DNA from: Mycobacterium sp. WUMAC-067
GTDB taxonomy: Bacteria; Actinomycetota; Actinomycetes; Mycobacteriales; Mycobacteriaceae
Assembly: GCF_020217485.1 (NCBI RefSeq)
Contig: NZ_JAEKMI010000017.1
Location: 52,992 to 116,991, forward strand
Reading direction: 5' to 3'
DNA: 64,000 nt
Below are positions 54,230 to 63,828 of this stretch, piece after piece. The first letter of the stretch is position 1, and each line of letters starts with the position of its first letter. The notes under the pieces were generated by a model. That model worked only from the letters and a program-made list of their open reading frames with translations. It ran no database searches and was not told where the DNA came from. The translations under genes were made by a program, and so were the position numbers.

Positions 54230-55423
54230 TTGATACCGGCGCGTGCTCCGGTCACACCGACGGCGAGTTGGCAGTCCTTGTCGTTGCTCTTGGTCGAGGA
54301 CGACCGCGCCGACGCGTTGCTCGTGGAGGACCTGATCACCGACGCGGCCACCGACGTCCGGGTGGTGTGGGCCAAGTCGATGGCCGACGCGGAACGCGAG
54401 CTGGAATCCGCTCGCCCCGATTGCGTGCTGCTGGACCTGCACCTGCCCGACGCCAGCGGGATCGACGCGTTGGACCGCGTCGCCAAGCTGGACGCCACCG
54501 TCCCGATCGTGGTGCTGACCGGGCTGAACGACGAGTACTTCGGGGCGTCGGCGGTCGCCGCCGGCGCCCAGGACTACCTGGTCAAGGGCCGGGTCGAGCC
54601 CGAGATGCTGCGCCGCGCGCTGCTGTACGCGATCGAGCGCAAGCGCGCCGAGCTCATCGCCGCCGACCTGCACGCGACCCAGCTGCGGGCTCGGGAGAAC
54701 GCGCTGCTGGAACGCGGACTGCTGCCCTCCCCGCTGCTGCTGGACAACCCGGGCGTCGACATCGTCGCGCGGTACCGGCCGAGCCGCGAAGACGCCTTGC
54801 TCTGCGGCGACTTCTACGACGTCGTCCAGACGCCCGACCGGATCGTGCACGTCCTGATCGGCGACGTCGCCGGGCACGGCCCGCACGAGGCGGCCCTGGG
54901 CGCGGCGCTGCGGATCGCGTTTCGGACGCTCACCTTCGCGGGCGTGCACGGCGTCGACCTGATGCGGCAGCTGGAGCGGGTGCTGTATTCGGAACGAACC
55001 GGCACCGGCATCTTCGCGACCGTGCTCAGCCTCGAGATCTCGCCGGACAGCCCGCGGGTCAGCGTCATCCGCGCCGGGCATCCGGGGATGTTGCTGCAGG
55101 GCGGTGGCGCGGTGGAGTGGGTGGAGCCGCCGGGCGGCCCGGCGCTGGGCCTGCATGCCGGCGACTGGCCGCGCCACGAGCTTGCGCTGCCCTCGGGTCA
55201 CGGCCTGCTGTTGCTGACCGACGGTCTCTACGAAGGCTATTCGGGGCAGGGCACCGAGCGGCTCGGCGAGGATGGCCTGCTCGAGCTGGCCCGCTCGCAC
55301 GTCAACCAACCCGGCCCGGCGTTCGTCGACGCCCTCATCGACGGCGCCCAGGAACTCGCCGAGCCGCGCGGGGGTCTCACCGACGACATCGCCGTGCTCC
55401 GAATCGAGAGGACCACGACGTGA
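54230..55423 (+). CDS. receiver-PP2C (RsbU-type) phosphatase
   Basis: A 397-residue response regulator with phosphatase output. The receiver (about 17-125) has LLVEDDRAD, phospho-acceptor Asp69 (VLLDLHLP), VVLTGLND and Lys119. A linker helix leads to a PP2C/SpoIIE domain (about 175-395) with metal-binding Asp194 (GDFYDVV), Asp212 (IGDVAGHG) and the late GGLTDDIAVL. Such phosphatases dephosphorylate STAS antagonists and release sigma factors. The only plausible start is TTG 54230. The stop overlaps the kinase gene (GTGA). Confidence 0.85.
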   Translation: MIPARAPVTPTASWQSLSLLLVEDDRADALLVEDLITDAATDVRVVWAKSMADAERELESARPDCVLLDLHLPDASGIDALDRVAKLDATVPIVVLTGLNDEYFGASAVAAGAQDYLVKGRVEPEMLRRALLYAIERKRAELIAADLHATQLRARENALLERGLLPSPLLLDNPGVDIVARYRPSREDALLCGDFYDVVQTPDRIVHVLIGDVAGHGPHEAALGAALRIAFRTLTFAGVHGVDLMRQLERVLYSERTGTGIFATVLSLEISPDSPRVSVIRAGHPGMLLQGGGAVEWVEPPGGPALGLHAGDWPRHELALPSGHGLLLLTDGLYEGYSGQGTERLGEDGLLELARSHVNQPGPAFVDALIDGAQELAEPRGGLTDDIAVLRIERTTT

Positions 55424-57021
55424 CGGCACCGCGTCCGCTTCGGCTCGCGCAGCTCACCGTGCGGGGGTGGCTGGCCCTCGTCCTGTGGATCATGGGCGCG
55501 ACGGTGCTCCTCGGCGCGGTGGTCGGCGGGGTGTTGCTGGATCGCACCGACCAGGTGTCGCGCCAGGTGGGTGAGGACATCCAGCCGGCGCGCGTCGCGG
55601 CGACGCACCTGCAGGCGGCCCTGCGGGACCAGGAAACGGGCGTGCGCGGTTACCTGATCTCCGCCGACCGGCAGTTCCTCGCGCCGTATTACGACGGGCA
55701 ACGCGCCGAACGGGCGGCCGCCGAGGAGATTCGGCGGCTGGTGGGCGGGCGCGCGGAGCTGATGGCCGATCTGGAGGCCATCGAATCGGCCGCCGCGGAC
55801 TGGCGGAGCAGCTATGCCGAACCCGTCATCGCGGCGGTCACCCCCAAGGTTCCCACCGTCGTCAGCACCTCGATGGCCGACCTCGGCAAAGCCAAATTCG
55901 ACCGGCTACGAGTGCTTTTCGATACGCAGAACACGCACCTGGCGGACGCGGCGACAAGCGCCGTCGGTGAGCTCAACGACATCAACGGCTGGCGCGACTG
56001 GGTGCTGGGCGCGATGGTGCTGATCGTGTTGGGGACGGCCCTGCTGATCGGGTTGCTGAGTCGCGCCGCGATCACCCGGCCGATCGCGAATCTGGCCGCG
56101 GCCTGCCGCCGGATCACCCAGGGCAACTTCGACGAAGTCATCTCGGCGCCCAAGCGGCCCAAGGACATTCGCAACATGGCCATCGACGTCGAGAACATGC
56201 GCAAACGCATGGTCGAGGAGCTCGACGTGTCCCGTTCGGCGCAAACCCTGCTCGACGAGCAGGCCGCCGAATTGCGCCGTTCCAACACCGAACTCGAGCA
56301 GTTCGCCTACGTCGCGTCCCACGATCTGCAGGAACCGCTGCGCAAGGTGGCCTCCTTCTGCCAGCTGCTGGAGAAGCGGTACGGCGACAAGCTCGACGAG
56401 CGTGGCGTCGAATACATCGGCTTCGCGGTCGACGGCGCCAAGCGCATGCAGGCGCTGATCAACGACCTGCTCACCTTCTCGCGGGTCGGCCGGCTGGGCA
56501 CCACCGAGACCGAGGTGCAACTCGACGCGACGCTCGACTCCGCTCTGGCCAACCTGGCCATCGCGATCGAAGAAACCGACGCCCAGATCGTGCGGCCCGC
56601 GGAGCCGCTTCCGGAGATCCTGGGGGACCCGACGCTGCTGACGATGCTGTGGCAGAACCTCCTTGGCAACGCGATCAAGTTCCGGCACAAGGATCGCCCG
56701 CCCCGCGTAGTCATCGAATGCTCACCCGGCGAGGGCACCCACGACGGCGAATGGTTGCTCAGCGTGTCGGACAACGGCATCGGCATCCCGGAGGAATTCT
56801 CCGACAAGGTCTTCGTCATCTTCCAGCGGCTGCACGGCCGGGAGGTGTACGCAGGAACCGGCGTGGGGCTCGCGTTGGTCAAGAAGATCGTCGAGCATCA
56901 CGGCGGGACCGTGCGGATCGACACGTCCTACACGGAGGGGACGCGATTCGAATTCACGTTGCCCACCCCCGGGCCCGTCGAGGAAGAAGACTCAGTCGCT
57001 TTGGAAGGAGCGCATCAGTGA
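55420..57021 (+). CDS. CHASE3-HAMP sensor histidine kinase
   Basis: A 533-residue inner-membrane kinase. Membrane segments at about 15-40 and 193-215 flank a CHASE3 domain that would sense an extracytoplasmic signal. Then a HAMP linker (216-270), coiled coil, HisKA with His301 (YVASHDLQEPLRKV) and an ATPase domain (NLLGNAIKFRH, SDNGIGIP, GTGVGLALVKKI). The SHDLQEPL form is typical of kinases paired with Rcp1-type regulators, like the next gene. GTG 55420 overlaps the phosphatase stop; the ending overlaps the next GTG. Confidence 0.9.
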   Translation: MTAPRPLRLAQLTVRGWLALVLWIMGATVLLGAVVGGVLLDRTDQVSRQVGEDIQPARVAATHLQAALRDQETGVRGYLISADRQFLAPYYDGQRAERAAAEEIRRLVGGRAELMADLEAIESAAADWRSSYAEPVIAAVTPKVPTVVSTSMADLGKAKFDRLRVLFDTQNTHLADAATSAVGELNDINGWRDWVLGAMVLIVLGTALLIGLLSRAAITRPIANLAAACRRITQGNFDEVISAPKRPKDIRNMAIDVENMRKRMVEELDVSRSAQTLLDEQAAELRRSNTELEQFAYVASHDLQEPLRKVASFCQLLEKRYGDKLDERGVEYIGFAVDGAKRMQALINDLLTFSRVGRLGTTETEVQLDATLDSALANLAIAIEETDAQIVRPAEPLPEILGDPTLLTMLWQNLLGNAIKFRHKDRPPRVVIECSPGEGTHDGEWLLSVSDNGIGIPEEFSDKVFVIFQRLHGREVYAGTGVGLALVKKIVEHHGGTVRIDTSYTEGTRFEFTLPTPGPVEEEDSVALEGAHQ

Positions 57022-57458
57022 CAGTCGAAGGCAGAGCGATCGACATCCTGCTGGTCGAAGACGACCCGGGCGACGAGCTCATCACGCGAGAAGCGTTCGA
57101 GCACAACAAACTCAAGAACAGGCTGCACGTCGCGCACGACGGGGAGGAGGGCCTCAACTACCTCTACCGGCGCGGCGAGTTCGCCGACGAGCCCCGGCCC
57201 GACCTGATCCTGCTCGACCTGAACCTGCCCAAATACGACGGCCGCCAGCTGCTGGAGAAGATCAAGTCCGACCCCGACCTGGCCCAGATCCCGGTCGTCG
57301 TGCTCACCACCTCCTCGGCCGAGGAGGACATCCTCAAGAGCTACAAGCTGCACGCCAACGCCTACGTCACCAAACCCGTTGACCTGGACCAGTTCATGAA
57401 GGCGGTCCGCCAGATCGACGAGTTCTTCGTTCAGGTGGTGCGGCTGCCGACCGCCTGA
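57018..57458 (+). CDS. single-domain response regulator (Rcp1-like)
   Basis: A 146-residue receiver without output domain. DILLVEDDPGDELITREAFE, phosphoacceptor Asp67 (LILLDLNLPKYDG), VVLTTSSAEEDI and AYVTKPVD are present. The spacing is that of Rcp1/CheY-like partners of phytochrome-type kinases. It would take phosphate from the kinase before it and may pass or drain it relative to the receiver-phosphatase gene. Starts at GTG 57018, overlapping the kinase stop. Convergent with pstA (8 bases). Confidence 0.9.
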   Translation: MTVEGRAIDILLVEDDPGDELITREAFEHNKLKNRLHVAHDGEEGLNYLYRRGEFADEPRPDLILLDLNLPKYDGRQLLEKIKSDPDLAQIPVVVLTTSSAEEDILKSYKLHANAYVTKPVDLDQFMKAVRQIDEFFVQVVRLPTA

Positions 57459-57466
57459 ACGGCGGG

Positions 57467-58324
57467 CTACCCGGATTCGGAGTGCCGCCGCGCGAACCAG
57501 GTGATCAACCGCCCGAGGATGATCAGCAGGAACACGAACACGATCAGCAGGAACGCGGCGTCGTAGGACAGGTCGCGGGCCGTCTTCGACGGCAGGTTGT
57601 AGAACGTCCAGATCGGATAGGTCAGGTAACCGACCGGTGAGTCGGTGAGCTTCCCGGTCGGGGCCGAGTTCGACCAGCCCGCCGTGTACAGCATCGGCGC
57701 CGTCTCGCCGACCGCCAGCGCGAGCGCCACCAGCAGCCCGGTGACGATGCCGGGGATCGCCGACTTGAGCACGATCTTGCGCAGGGTCCAACCGAGCGGC
57801 AACCCGAGCGCTTCGGCCCCCTCCCGGTAGGACGTGGGCACCTGGGAAAGCGCGGACTCGGTGGCCTTGGCGATGTACGGGATGCTCATCGCCGAGAGCG
57901 TCAGCACCCCGGCCGCCAGGGAGAACCCCCAGTGAAACTTCACCACCAGCGCCAGGTAGCCGACGTAGCCGAGCACGATCGACGGGATGCCGGACAAGAT
58001 CTCGTAGGCGCCGCGCAGGATGGAACGTGTTCTGCCGCCGGCGAATTCGGAGAGATAGATCCCGGTCAACACGCTGACGGTGCCCCCGACCAGCATGACG
58101 CCGACGCCGACGACCACGGTGCCGATGATGGCGTTGCGCAGGCCGCCGCCGTTGCCGCGGGTGTTCTCGGTCAGGACGCTCCATTTGAAGACCGGCAGGG
58201 CGCGCGCGACGACTTCGATCAGCATCCACAGCGTCGGCACGACCACCACCGCCAGGCAGCACACGCAGGCGATCCAGAACAGCGCGTTGACGATCTTGCG
58301 TCGGGTACCGACCACGTCAGACAC
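57467..58324 (-). CDS. pstA: phosphate ABC transporter permease PstA
   Basis: A 285-residue inner-membrane permease with six membrane segments. It has the ABC permease loop [16 protein letters not shown] motif as [20 protein letters not shown] (EAA loop) and [21 protein letters not shown] blocks. Works with PstC, PstB and PstS to import phosphate. It overlaps pstC by 8 bases. The last gene of a pstB-pstS-pstS-pstC-pstA operon. Confidence 0.93.
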   Translation of the reverse strand: MSDVVGTRRKIVNALFWIACVCCLAVVVVPTLWMLIEVVARALPVFKWSVLTENTRGNGGGLRNAIIGTVVVGVGVMLVGGTVSVLTGIYLSEFAGGRTRSILRGAYEILSGIPSIVLGYVGYLALVVKFHWGFSLAAGVLTLSAMSIPYIAKATESALSQVPTSYREGAEALGLPLGWTLRKIVLKSAIPGIVTGLLVALALAVGETAPMLYTAGWSNSAPTGKLTDSPVGYLTYPIWTFYNLPSKTARDLSYDAAFLLIVFVFLLIILGRLITWFARRHSESG

Positions 58325-59357
58325 CCCGTCCCACCGGCAGCGCCGTGCCCGACACCCGGCGCACCATCGCGCGGGCCGCGACGTTTGTCAGCAACGTGAT
58401 CACCATCAACACCAGCGACACCTCGGCGAGGGTTTTCACCGCGAAGTCGGTGAAGTCGGTCATCGCCGAATCCAGCTGCGACACAACGGTTGCCGCGATG
58501 GTGGTCATCGTCGCGTAGATGTTGGTGGGTATCGCGCCCAACACCGCGCCCGACACCATGGCGACGGCCATCGTCTCTCCCAGCGCGCGGCCCAGCCCGA
58601 GCACCACCGCGCCGACGATGCCGCTCGACACCCACGGCAGGGTGACCCGCCGCGCGCACTCCCAGTCGGTCATCCCCAGCGCGACGGCGCCCTCGCGGGG
58701 CAGCACCGGCACTTGCCGGATCAGGTCACGGGTGGTGCTGGCGATGATGGGAATGACCATCACCGCCAGCACCAGGCCGGACACCAACAAGCCCTCGCCG
58801 TTACCGGTATTGCCACGCAAGTAGCTCAGCACCGGCACGTCGGGGGCGTTGCGGGCGATCACCGGAGCCACGTAGTGGGCGATGAACGGCCCGAACGTCA
58901 TTGCGCCCCACAGGCCGACGATGACGCTGGGGATGCCGGCGAGCAATTCGAGCACCATCCCGATGGCCGACGCGAGACGCTTCGGCAACCGCTCCACGAT
59001 CACCAGCGCCGCCCCGATCGACACCGGCACCCCGATGACCAGGGCGATCGCCGAGGTCGCCAGGGTCCCCACGATCAGCGGCAACGCCCCGTAGTAGGCG
59101 CCGACCGGATGCCGGACGCCGCGGGTGACGACGGCGTCGCCGTAGGTGTTGCCGGGGTTCCAGTCGGTGGCGGTGAAAAAGTGCAGCCCGTTGACCCTGA
59201 TCGCGGGCAGCGCCTCGAGGAGCAGGGTCGCAAGCACGAACACCAGCGCGAGCAGCGGAACCACCGCGCCCACCGCACCCAGGGAACGGATGGTCAGGCC
59301 CGGGCGGCGCGCGCCGCGGATCCGCGCCCGCGCGCCGCCCATCGTGAAGTCGGTCAC
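58317..59357 (-). CDS. pstC: phosphate ABC transporter permease PstC
   Basis: A 346-residue permease with six membrane segments and the large periplasmic loop typical of PstC ([17 protein letters not shown]). The EAA loop is in [23 protein letters not shown] at 59357 follows an AGGAG site and is chosen over TTG 59360. It sits 7 bases after the upstream pstS stop. Confidence 0.93.
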   Translation of the reverse strand: MTDFTMGGARARIRGARRPGLTIRSLGAVGAVVPLLALVFVLATLLLEALPAIRVNGLHFFTATDWNPGNTYGDAVVTRGVRHPVGAYYGALPLIVGTLATSAIALVIGVPVSIGAALVIVERLPKRLASAIGMVLELLAGIPSVIVGLWGAMTFGPFIAHYVAPVIARNAPDVPVLSYLRGNTGNGEGLLVSGLVLAVMVIPIIASTTRDLIRQVPVLPREGAVALGMTDWECARRVTLPWVSSGIVGAVVLGLGRALGETMAVAMVSGAVLGAIPTNIYATMTTIAATVVSQLDSAMTDFTDFAVKTLAEVSLVLMVITLLTNVAARAMVRRVSGTALPVGRGV

Positions 59358-59364
59358 CAAGCTC

Positions 59365-60489
59365 CTACTGGCCGCTGATCTTGGCGATCTGAGCGTCCGA
59401 CAACTTCGCCACCTCGGTCGGCAGCGGCTGGAAGTGAACCTTGTCCAGGAACGAGGCGTTGTTGCCGTCGGTGATCGCCCAGTGCAGGAAGGCCTGCAGG
59501 GTCTGGGCGGTGGCGCCGTCCTTCTGACCGCTGTTGACGATGGCGTACTCGTAGTTGACGATCGGGTACCCGTCGGGGGCCGGGCCGTTGATCAGCGAGA
59601 CCGCCTGGTTCGCTGGGGTTTTCGAGGCGAAGCCGGCGGCCGCGGCCTGGATGCTCTTGGCGTCGGGCAGCAGGTACTTGTCGGAGGCGTTGGCCAGTTG
59701 CGCCTCGCCGAGCCCCTTGCCCTGGGCCTGGTCGAGGAAGCTGATGCCGATGTAGGCCACGCAGCCCGGGGTGTCCGCGCAGCCGGTCACCATGCCGCCG
59801 TTGCCGTTCTCGCCGAGCGCGCCGGGCACCGTCGGGAACGCGACGGTGGTGCCGAAGCCGGGCGATTTGCCCCAGCCGTCGGGGTCCTGCTTGGACAGGT
59901 ACTGGGTAAACAGGAAGGTGTCACCGGACCCGTCGGAGCGGTGCAGCGGAACCACCGGCGTGGCAGGCAGATTCACGCCGGGGTTCAGCCCGGCGATCTG
60001 CGGGTCGTTCCAGGTTTTGACGGTGCCGTTGTACATGCCGGCCAGCACCTTGCCGTTCAGCTTGATGTGTTCGGTGACGCCGGGCAGGTTGTAGTTGACC
60101 TGCTGCGCCGAAATGGCCAGCGCGATGTTCATCAACCCCTTGTGCGCGGCCATGTCGCCCTCGGACAGGTAGGCGTCGGAGGCACCGATGGCGACCGCCC
60201 CCGCCGCGGCCTGGGAGATCCCGGTCCCGGAGCCGGTGCCCTGGGTGGTGATCGTGACGTTCGAGTACTTGTCGTGATAGGCGGGGCCCCACAGGTTGAA
60301 CAGCGGGTACAGCAGCGTGCTGCCCGTTTCCGACAACGTCACCGGCGATGAAGCCGGCGTCGTCGCGACCGGCCCGCCGCCACCCTGGCTCGGCGCACCG
60401 TTCTGCGAGGTCGAACCACACGCGGCCGCCGCCAAAACCAATGGCGCGGTCGCGGCCGCCGCCAGCAACCTACTCATACGAACTTTCAC
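59365..60489 (-). CDS. pstS: phosphate-binding lipoprotein PstS (PstS1-like)
   Basis: A 374-residue lipoprotein. Lipobox LAAAACGS (Cys about residue 24). The mature protein shows the phosphate-binding family pattern: [69 protein letters not shown]. Near to M. tuberculosis PstS1, as I recall. It captures phosphate outside the membrane and delivers it to PstC/PstA. Start GTG 60489 has an AAAGGA site. It is a tandem paralogue of the gene at 60545. Confidence 0.92.
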   Translation of the reverse strand: MKVRMSRLLAAAATAPLVLAAAACGSTSQNGAPSQGGGGPVATTPASSPVTLSETGSTLLYPLFNLWGPAYHDKYSNVTITTQGTGSGTGISQAAAGAVAIGASDAYLSEGDMAAHKGLMNIALAISAQQVNYNLPGVTEHIKLNGKVLAGMYNGTVKTWNDPQIAGLNPGVNLPATPVVPLHRSDGSGDTFLFTQYLSKQDPDGWGKSPGFGTTVAFPTVPGALGENGNGGMVTGCADTPGCVAYIGISFLDQAQGKGLGEAQLANASDKYLLPDAKSIQAAAAGFASKTPANQAVSLINGPAPDGYPIVNYEYAIVNSGQKDGATAQTLQAFLHWAITDGNNASFLDKVHFQPLPTEVAKLSDAQIAKISGQ

Positions 60490-60544
60490 GGTCTGTTCCT
60501 TTCTCTTTCCTTTAGGCCCTTGCGTCCCTTTGCGTTTCCTGTGC

Positions 60545-61678
60545 TCATCCGCTGATCTTGGCGATCTGGGCGTCCGACAACGTCACCACCTCGTCCGGTA
60601 GCGGCTGGAAGTGAACCTTGTCCAGAAACGACGGGCCGTTGCCCTCGGTGATCGCCCAGTGCAGGAACGCCTGCAGCGTCTGGGCGGTGGCACCGTCGCG
60701 CTGGTTTTCGCTGACGATCGCGTACTCGTAGTTGACGATCGGATACCCGTCGGGGGCCGGGCCGTTGATCAGCGAGATCGCCTGGTTCGCCGGGGTTTTC
60801 GTGGCGAAGGCGGCGGCCGCGGCTTGAATGCTCTTGGCGTTGGGCAGCAGGTATTTGCCGGAGGCGTTGCCCAGCTTGGCCTCGCCGAGCCCGTGCTGGT
60901 CGGCCTCGTCGAGCGAGCCGATGCTGGTGTAGGCCACGCAACCGGGGTTGGCGGCGCAGCCGGTCACCATGGCGCCGTCGCCGTTTTCGCCCAGCGCGGC
61001 GGGCACGGCCGGGAAGGCGACGGTGGTGCCGAAGCCGGACGATTTGCCCCAGCCGTCGGGGTCCTGCTTGGACAGGTACTGGGTGAACTGAAACGTGCTG
61101 CCGGACCCGTCGGAGCGGTGCAGCGGAACCACCGGGGTGTCGGGCAGTTGCAGGCCGGGGTTGATGCCGGCGATCTGCGGGTCGTTCCAGGTTTTGATCG
61201 TGCCCTGGTACATGCCGGCCAGCACCTTGCCGTTGAGCTTGAGGTGCTGATGGACACCGGGCAGGTTGTAGTTGACCTGCTGCGCCGACATGGCCAGCGC
61301 GATGTTCATCAGCCCCTGGTGCGCGGCCATGTCGCCCGCGGACAGGTAGGCGTCGGAGGCGCCGATGACGACGGCCCCGGCCGCGGCCTGGGAGATCCCG
61401 GCGCCCGAGCCGCTGCCCTGGGTGGTGATGGTGACGTTCGGGTACTTCGCGCGGTAGGCGGCGCCCCACTCGCTGAACAGCGGGTAGAGCAGCGTGCTGC
61501 CGGTCTCGGAGAGCTCGATCGTGGAGGTCGCCGGGGCGGTGGCGACGCTGCCGACGGTCGGGCCGGCGCTCGCCGCACCGCCCCTTGGGGTCTCGGCGTG
61601 CGAACCGCAGGCCGCGATCCCCAGGGCCGGCGGCGCGATGGCCACCAGACCCAGCAGCGTACCCAGACGAGTCTTCAC
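60545..61678 (-). CDS. phosphate-binding lipoprotein PstS, second copy
   Basis: A 377-residue paralogue of the downstream pstS, with lipobox GIAACGS. The same blocks appear: [76 protein letters not shown] at 61678 gives a proper signal; a longer frame to 61900 is rejected since it lacks one and runs into pstB. The tandem copy may differ in affinity. Which is the more ancestral is not visible. Confidence 0.9.
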   Translation of the reverse strand: MKTRLGTLLGLVAIAPPALGIAACGSHAETPRGGAASAGPTVGSVATAPATSTIELSETGSTLLYPLFSEWGAAYRAKYPNVTITTQGSGSGAGISQAAAGAVVIGASDAYLSAGDMAAHQGLMNIALAMSAQQVNYNLPGVHQHLKLNGKVLAGMYQGTIKTWNDPQIAGINPGLQLPDTPVVPLHRSDGSGSTFQFTQYLSKQDPDGWGKSSGFGTTVAFPAVPAALGENGDGAMVTGCAANPGCVAYTSIGSLDEADQHGLGEAKLGNASGKYLLPNAKSIQAAAAAFATKTPANQAISLINGPAPDGYPIVNYEYAIVSENQRDGATAQTLQAFLHWAITEGNGPSFLDKVHFQPLPDEVVTLSDAQIAKISG

Positions 61679-61715
61679 GTCCCCGCTTCCTCTTCCCCGG
61701 CGAGACCCTTTCCCG

Positions 61716-62585
61716 CTATTGGCTTTCTGAGACGCTTTTCGAGACCCCGGCCGTGTGCGAGGAGCCCTGATCCGAGCCCTGCGCCGGCCGGAACGGCGCG
61801 AAGTAGCGGACGGTCTCCTCATGCTTCGGCGACAGGAACAACTGCTTGGTCGGCCCCTCCTCGACCAGCCGGCCCTCGAAGAAGAAGGCGGTCCGGTCAC
61901 CGGTGCGGGCGGCCTGCGCGAGGTCGTGGGTCACCATGATCACGGTCAGCCGGTCGGCGAGCGATCGGATGAGTCCCTCGATCTTTTCGGTCGTGGTCGG
62001 GTCCAGCGAGGAGGTGGGCTCGTCGAGCAACAGCACGTCCGGGTTGACGGCGAGCGCGCGGGCCAGGCACAACAACTGCTGCTGGCCACCGGAGAGCCGG
62101 AACGGGGAGTCGCCGAGCCGATCCTTGACCGCGTCCCACAGGCCGACCTCGGTGAGCCGGGCCTCGGCGACGTTCTTGAATTCCTTGCGCGGCGCCATTT
62201 TGTGCGCGCGTACGCCGGCCACGACGTTGTCCATGATCGACATCGGGAACGGATTGGGACGCTGGAACAGCATGCCGACGCTGCGGCGAAACTCCATCAG
62301 GTCGCGGTCGGCGAAGATGGTGCGCCCGCCCAACAGCACGTCGCCGCTATGCCGGAAACCGGAGACCTTGTCGTTCATCCGGTTCAGGGTGCGCAGGAAG
62401 GTGGTCTTGCCCGACCCGGTCGGCCCCAGCAGGGTGGTGACGGAACGGGCGGGGAAGTCGAGACTGACCTGCTCGAGGACCGTTTTGGGGCCGAACCCCA
62501 AGGTGAGGTCGACAGCCCGCATGAGCTGGCCGCCATCGGCGACAGGAGCCGCAACTGCGGCCGGTAGCTGTTGTTCGCGACGCAT
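61716..62585 (-). CDS. pstB: phosphate ABC transporter ATPase PstB
   Basis: A 289-residue ABC ATPase driving phosphate import. Walker [18 protein letters not shown]-loop [15 protein letters not shown], signature [15 protein letters not shown], Walker [14 protein letters not shown], and H-loop [10 protein letters not shown]. It is the first gene of the operon. The ATG at 62585 is used; a TTG two codons earlier is less likely. It is divergent from pstS2 with 121 bases between. Confidence 0.94.
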   Translation of the reverse strand: MRREQQLPAAVAAPVADGGQLMRAVDLTLGFGPKTVLEQVSLDFPARSVTTLLGPTGSGKTTFLRTLNRMNDKVSGFRHSGDVLLGGRTIFADRDLMEFRRSVGMLFQRPNPFPMSIMDNVVAGVRAHKMAPRKEFKNVAEARLTEVGLWDAVKDRLGDSPFRLSGGQQQLLCLARALAVNPDVLLLDEPTSSLDPTTTEKIEGLIRSLADRLTVIMVTHDLAQAARTGDRTAFFFEGRLVEEGPTKQLFLSPKHEETVRYFAPFRPAQGSDQGSSHTAGVSKSVSESQ

Positions 62586-62675
62586 TGACAACCGATGCTA
62601 CGTGTTTGCGACCGGCACCCGGTCACCGGCCATTAACCTCTTATTCTTTGTCAAGGGTTTGTATATTCGCGATTG

Positions 62676-62691
62676 GTTAACTTTTGTTGAC
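62676..62691 (+). promoter_or_regulatory. GTTAAC/GTTGAC direct repeat between pstB and pstS2
   Basis: GTTAAC (62676-62681) and GTTGAC (62686-62691) lie 10 bases apart, 16-31 bases before the pstS2 start. Phosphate genes are controlled by a PhoB-type regulator (RegX3 in mycobacteria) that binds direct repeats, so this is a candidate site. TATATT at 62662-62667 may be a -10 box. The regulator match is inferred and the spacing is one base short of the usual 11. Confidence 0.35.
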
Positions 62692-62706
62692 GATCAAAGG
62701 AGTTTC

Positions 62707-63813
62707 GTGAGGATCGCTCGATCTGGCGTCGCACTGAGCCTGGTGGCCGCCGTCGCCCTCGCGCTGGCGGGATGCGGCGACAACAACTCGTCGTCGGGAT
62801 CGAGCGCCAAGACGGCGCCGGTGGACTGCGGCGGTAAGAAGGTCCTGAAAGACAGCGGCTCGACCGCGCAGCAAAACGCCATCGAGCAGTTCGTCTACGC
62901 CTACGTCCGGGCCTGCCCGGGCTACACGCTCGACTACGACGCCAACGGATCCGGCGCCGGCGTGACCGAGTTCCTCAACAACCAAACCGATCTCGCCGGG
63001 TCCGACGTCCCGCTGGACCCGTCCACCGGTCAGAACGACCGGGCGGCCCAGCGGTGCGGCTCGCCGGCCTGGGATCTGCCCACGGTGTTCGGGCCGATCG
63101 CGGTCACCTACCACCTCACCGGGGTCAACGGGCTGAAACTGGACGGGCCCACCGTCGCGAAGATCTTCAACGGCACCATCACCAAGTGGGACGATCCGGC
63201 GCTGAAGGCGATCAACTCGGGCCTCAACCTGCCGTCGACGCCCATCACGGTCATCTTCCGCAGCGACAAATCCGGTACCACCGCCAACTTCCAGAAGTAC
63301 CTCGACGGCGCGTCCGACGGCGCCTGGGGCAAGGGCGACAGCGAGGTGTTCAACGGCGGCGTCGGGCAGGGCGCCAGCGGGAACAATGGCACGTCCGCGC
63401 TGCTGCAGAACACCGAGGGGTCGATCACCTACAACGAGTGGTCGTTCGCGGTGGGCAAGCAGCTAACCATGGCTTCGATCATCACCTCGGCGGGCCCGGA
63501 CGCGGTGCCCATCACCAAGGACTCCGTCGAGAAGACGATCGCCGGGGCGACCTTCAAGGGGCAGGGCAACGACCTGGTGCTCGACACGTCGTCGTTCTAC
63601 AAGCCGACACAGTCCGGCGCGTACCCGATCGTGCTGGCGACCTACGAAATCGTCTGCTCGAAGTATCCGGACGCGGCGACGGGCACGGCGGTGAAGGCGT
63701 TCATGCAGGCCGCGATCGGTCCGGGCCAGGATGGTCTGGATCAGTACGGTTCCATCCCGCTGCCCAGCTCGTTCACGGCGAAGCTGTCGGGCGCGGTCAA
63801 TGCGATTTCGTGA
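62707..63813 (+). CDS. pstS2: phosphate-binding lipoprotein PstS2
   Basis: A 368-residue lipoprotein. Lipobox ALAGCGD (Cys about 23). Blocks [59 protein letters not shown] and GNNGTSALL are those of PstS2/PstS3. It is a different subtype from the two minus-strand PstS proteins. GTG 62707 follows an AAAGGAG site. It precedes pknD by 15 bases, matching the pstS2-pknD pairing in M. tuberculosis. Confidence 0.94.
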   Translation: MRIARSGVALSLVAAVALALAGCGDNNSSSGSSAKTAPVDCGGKKVLKDSGSTAQQNAIEQFVYAYVRACPGYTLDYDANGSGAGVTEFLNNQTDLAGSDVPLDPSTGQNDRAAQRCGSPAWDLPTVFGPIAVTYHLTGVNGLKLDGPTVAKIFNGTITKWDDPALKAINSGLNLPSTPITVIFRSDKSGTTANFQKYLDGASDGAWGKGDSEVFNGGVGQGASGNNGTSALLQNTEGSITYNEWSFAVGKQLTMASIITSAGPDAVPITKDSVEKTIAGATFKGQGNDLVLDTSSFYKPTQSGAYPIVLATYEIVCSKYPDAATGTAVKAFMQAAIGPGQDGLDQYGSIPLPSSFTAKLSGAVNAIS

Positions 63814-63828
63814 CATGGAGACTCGACC

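Noticed and set aside
60545..61900. Longer 451-residue form of the second PstS
   Set aside because: The extra N-terminus overlaps pstB and hides the lipoprotein signal that begins at 61678.
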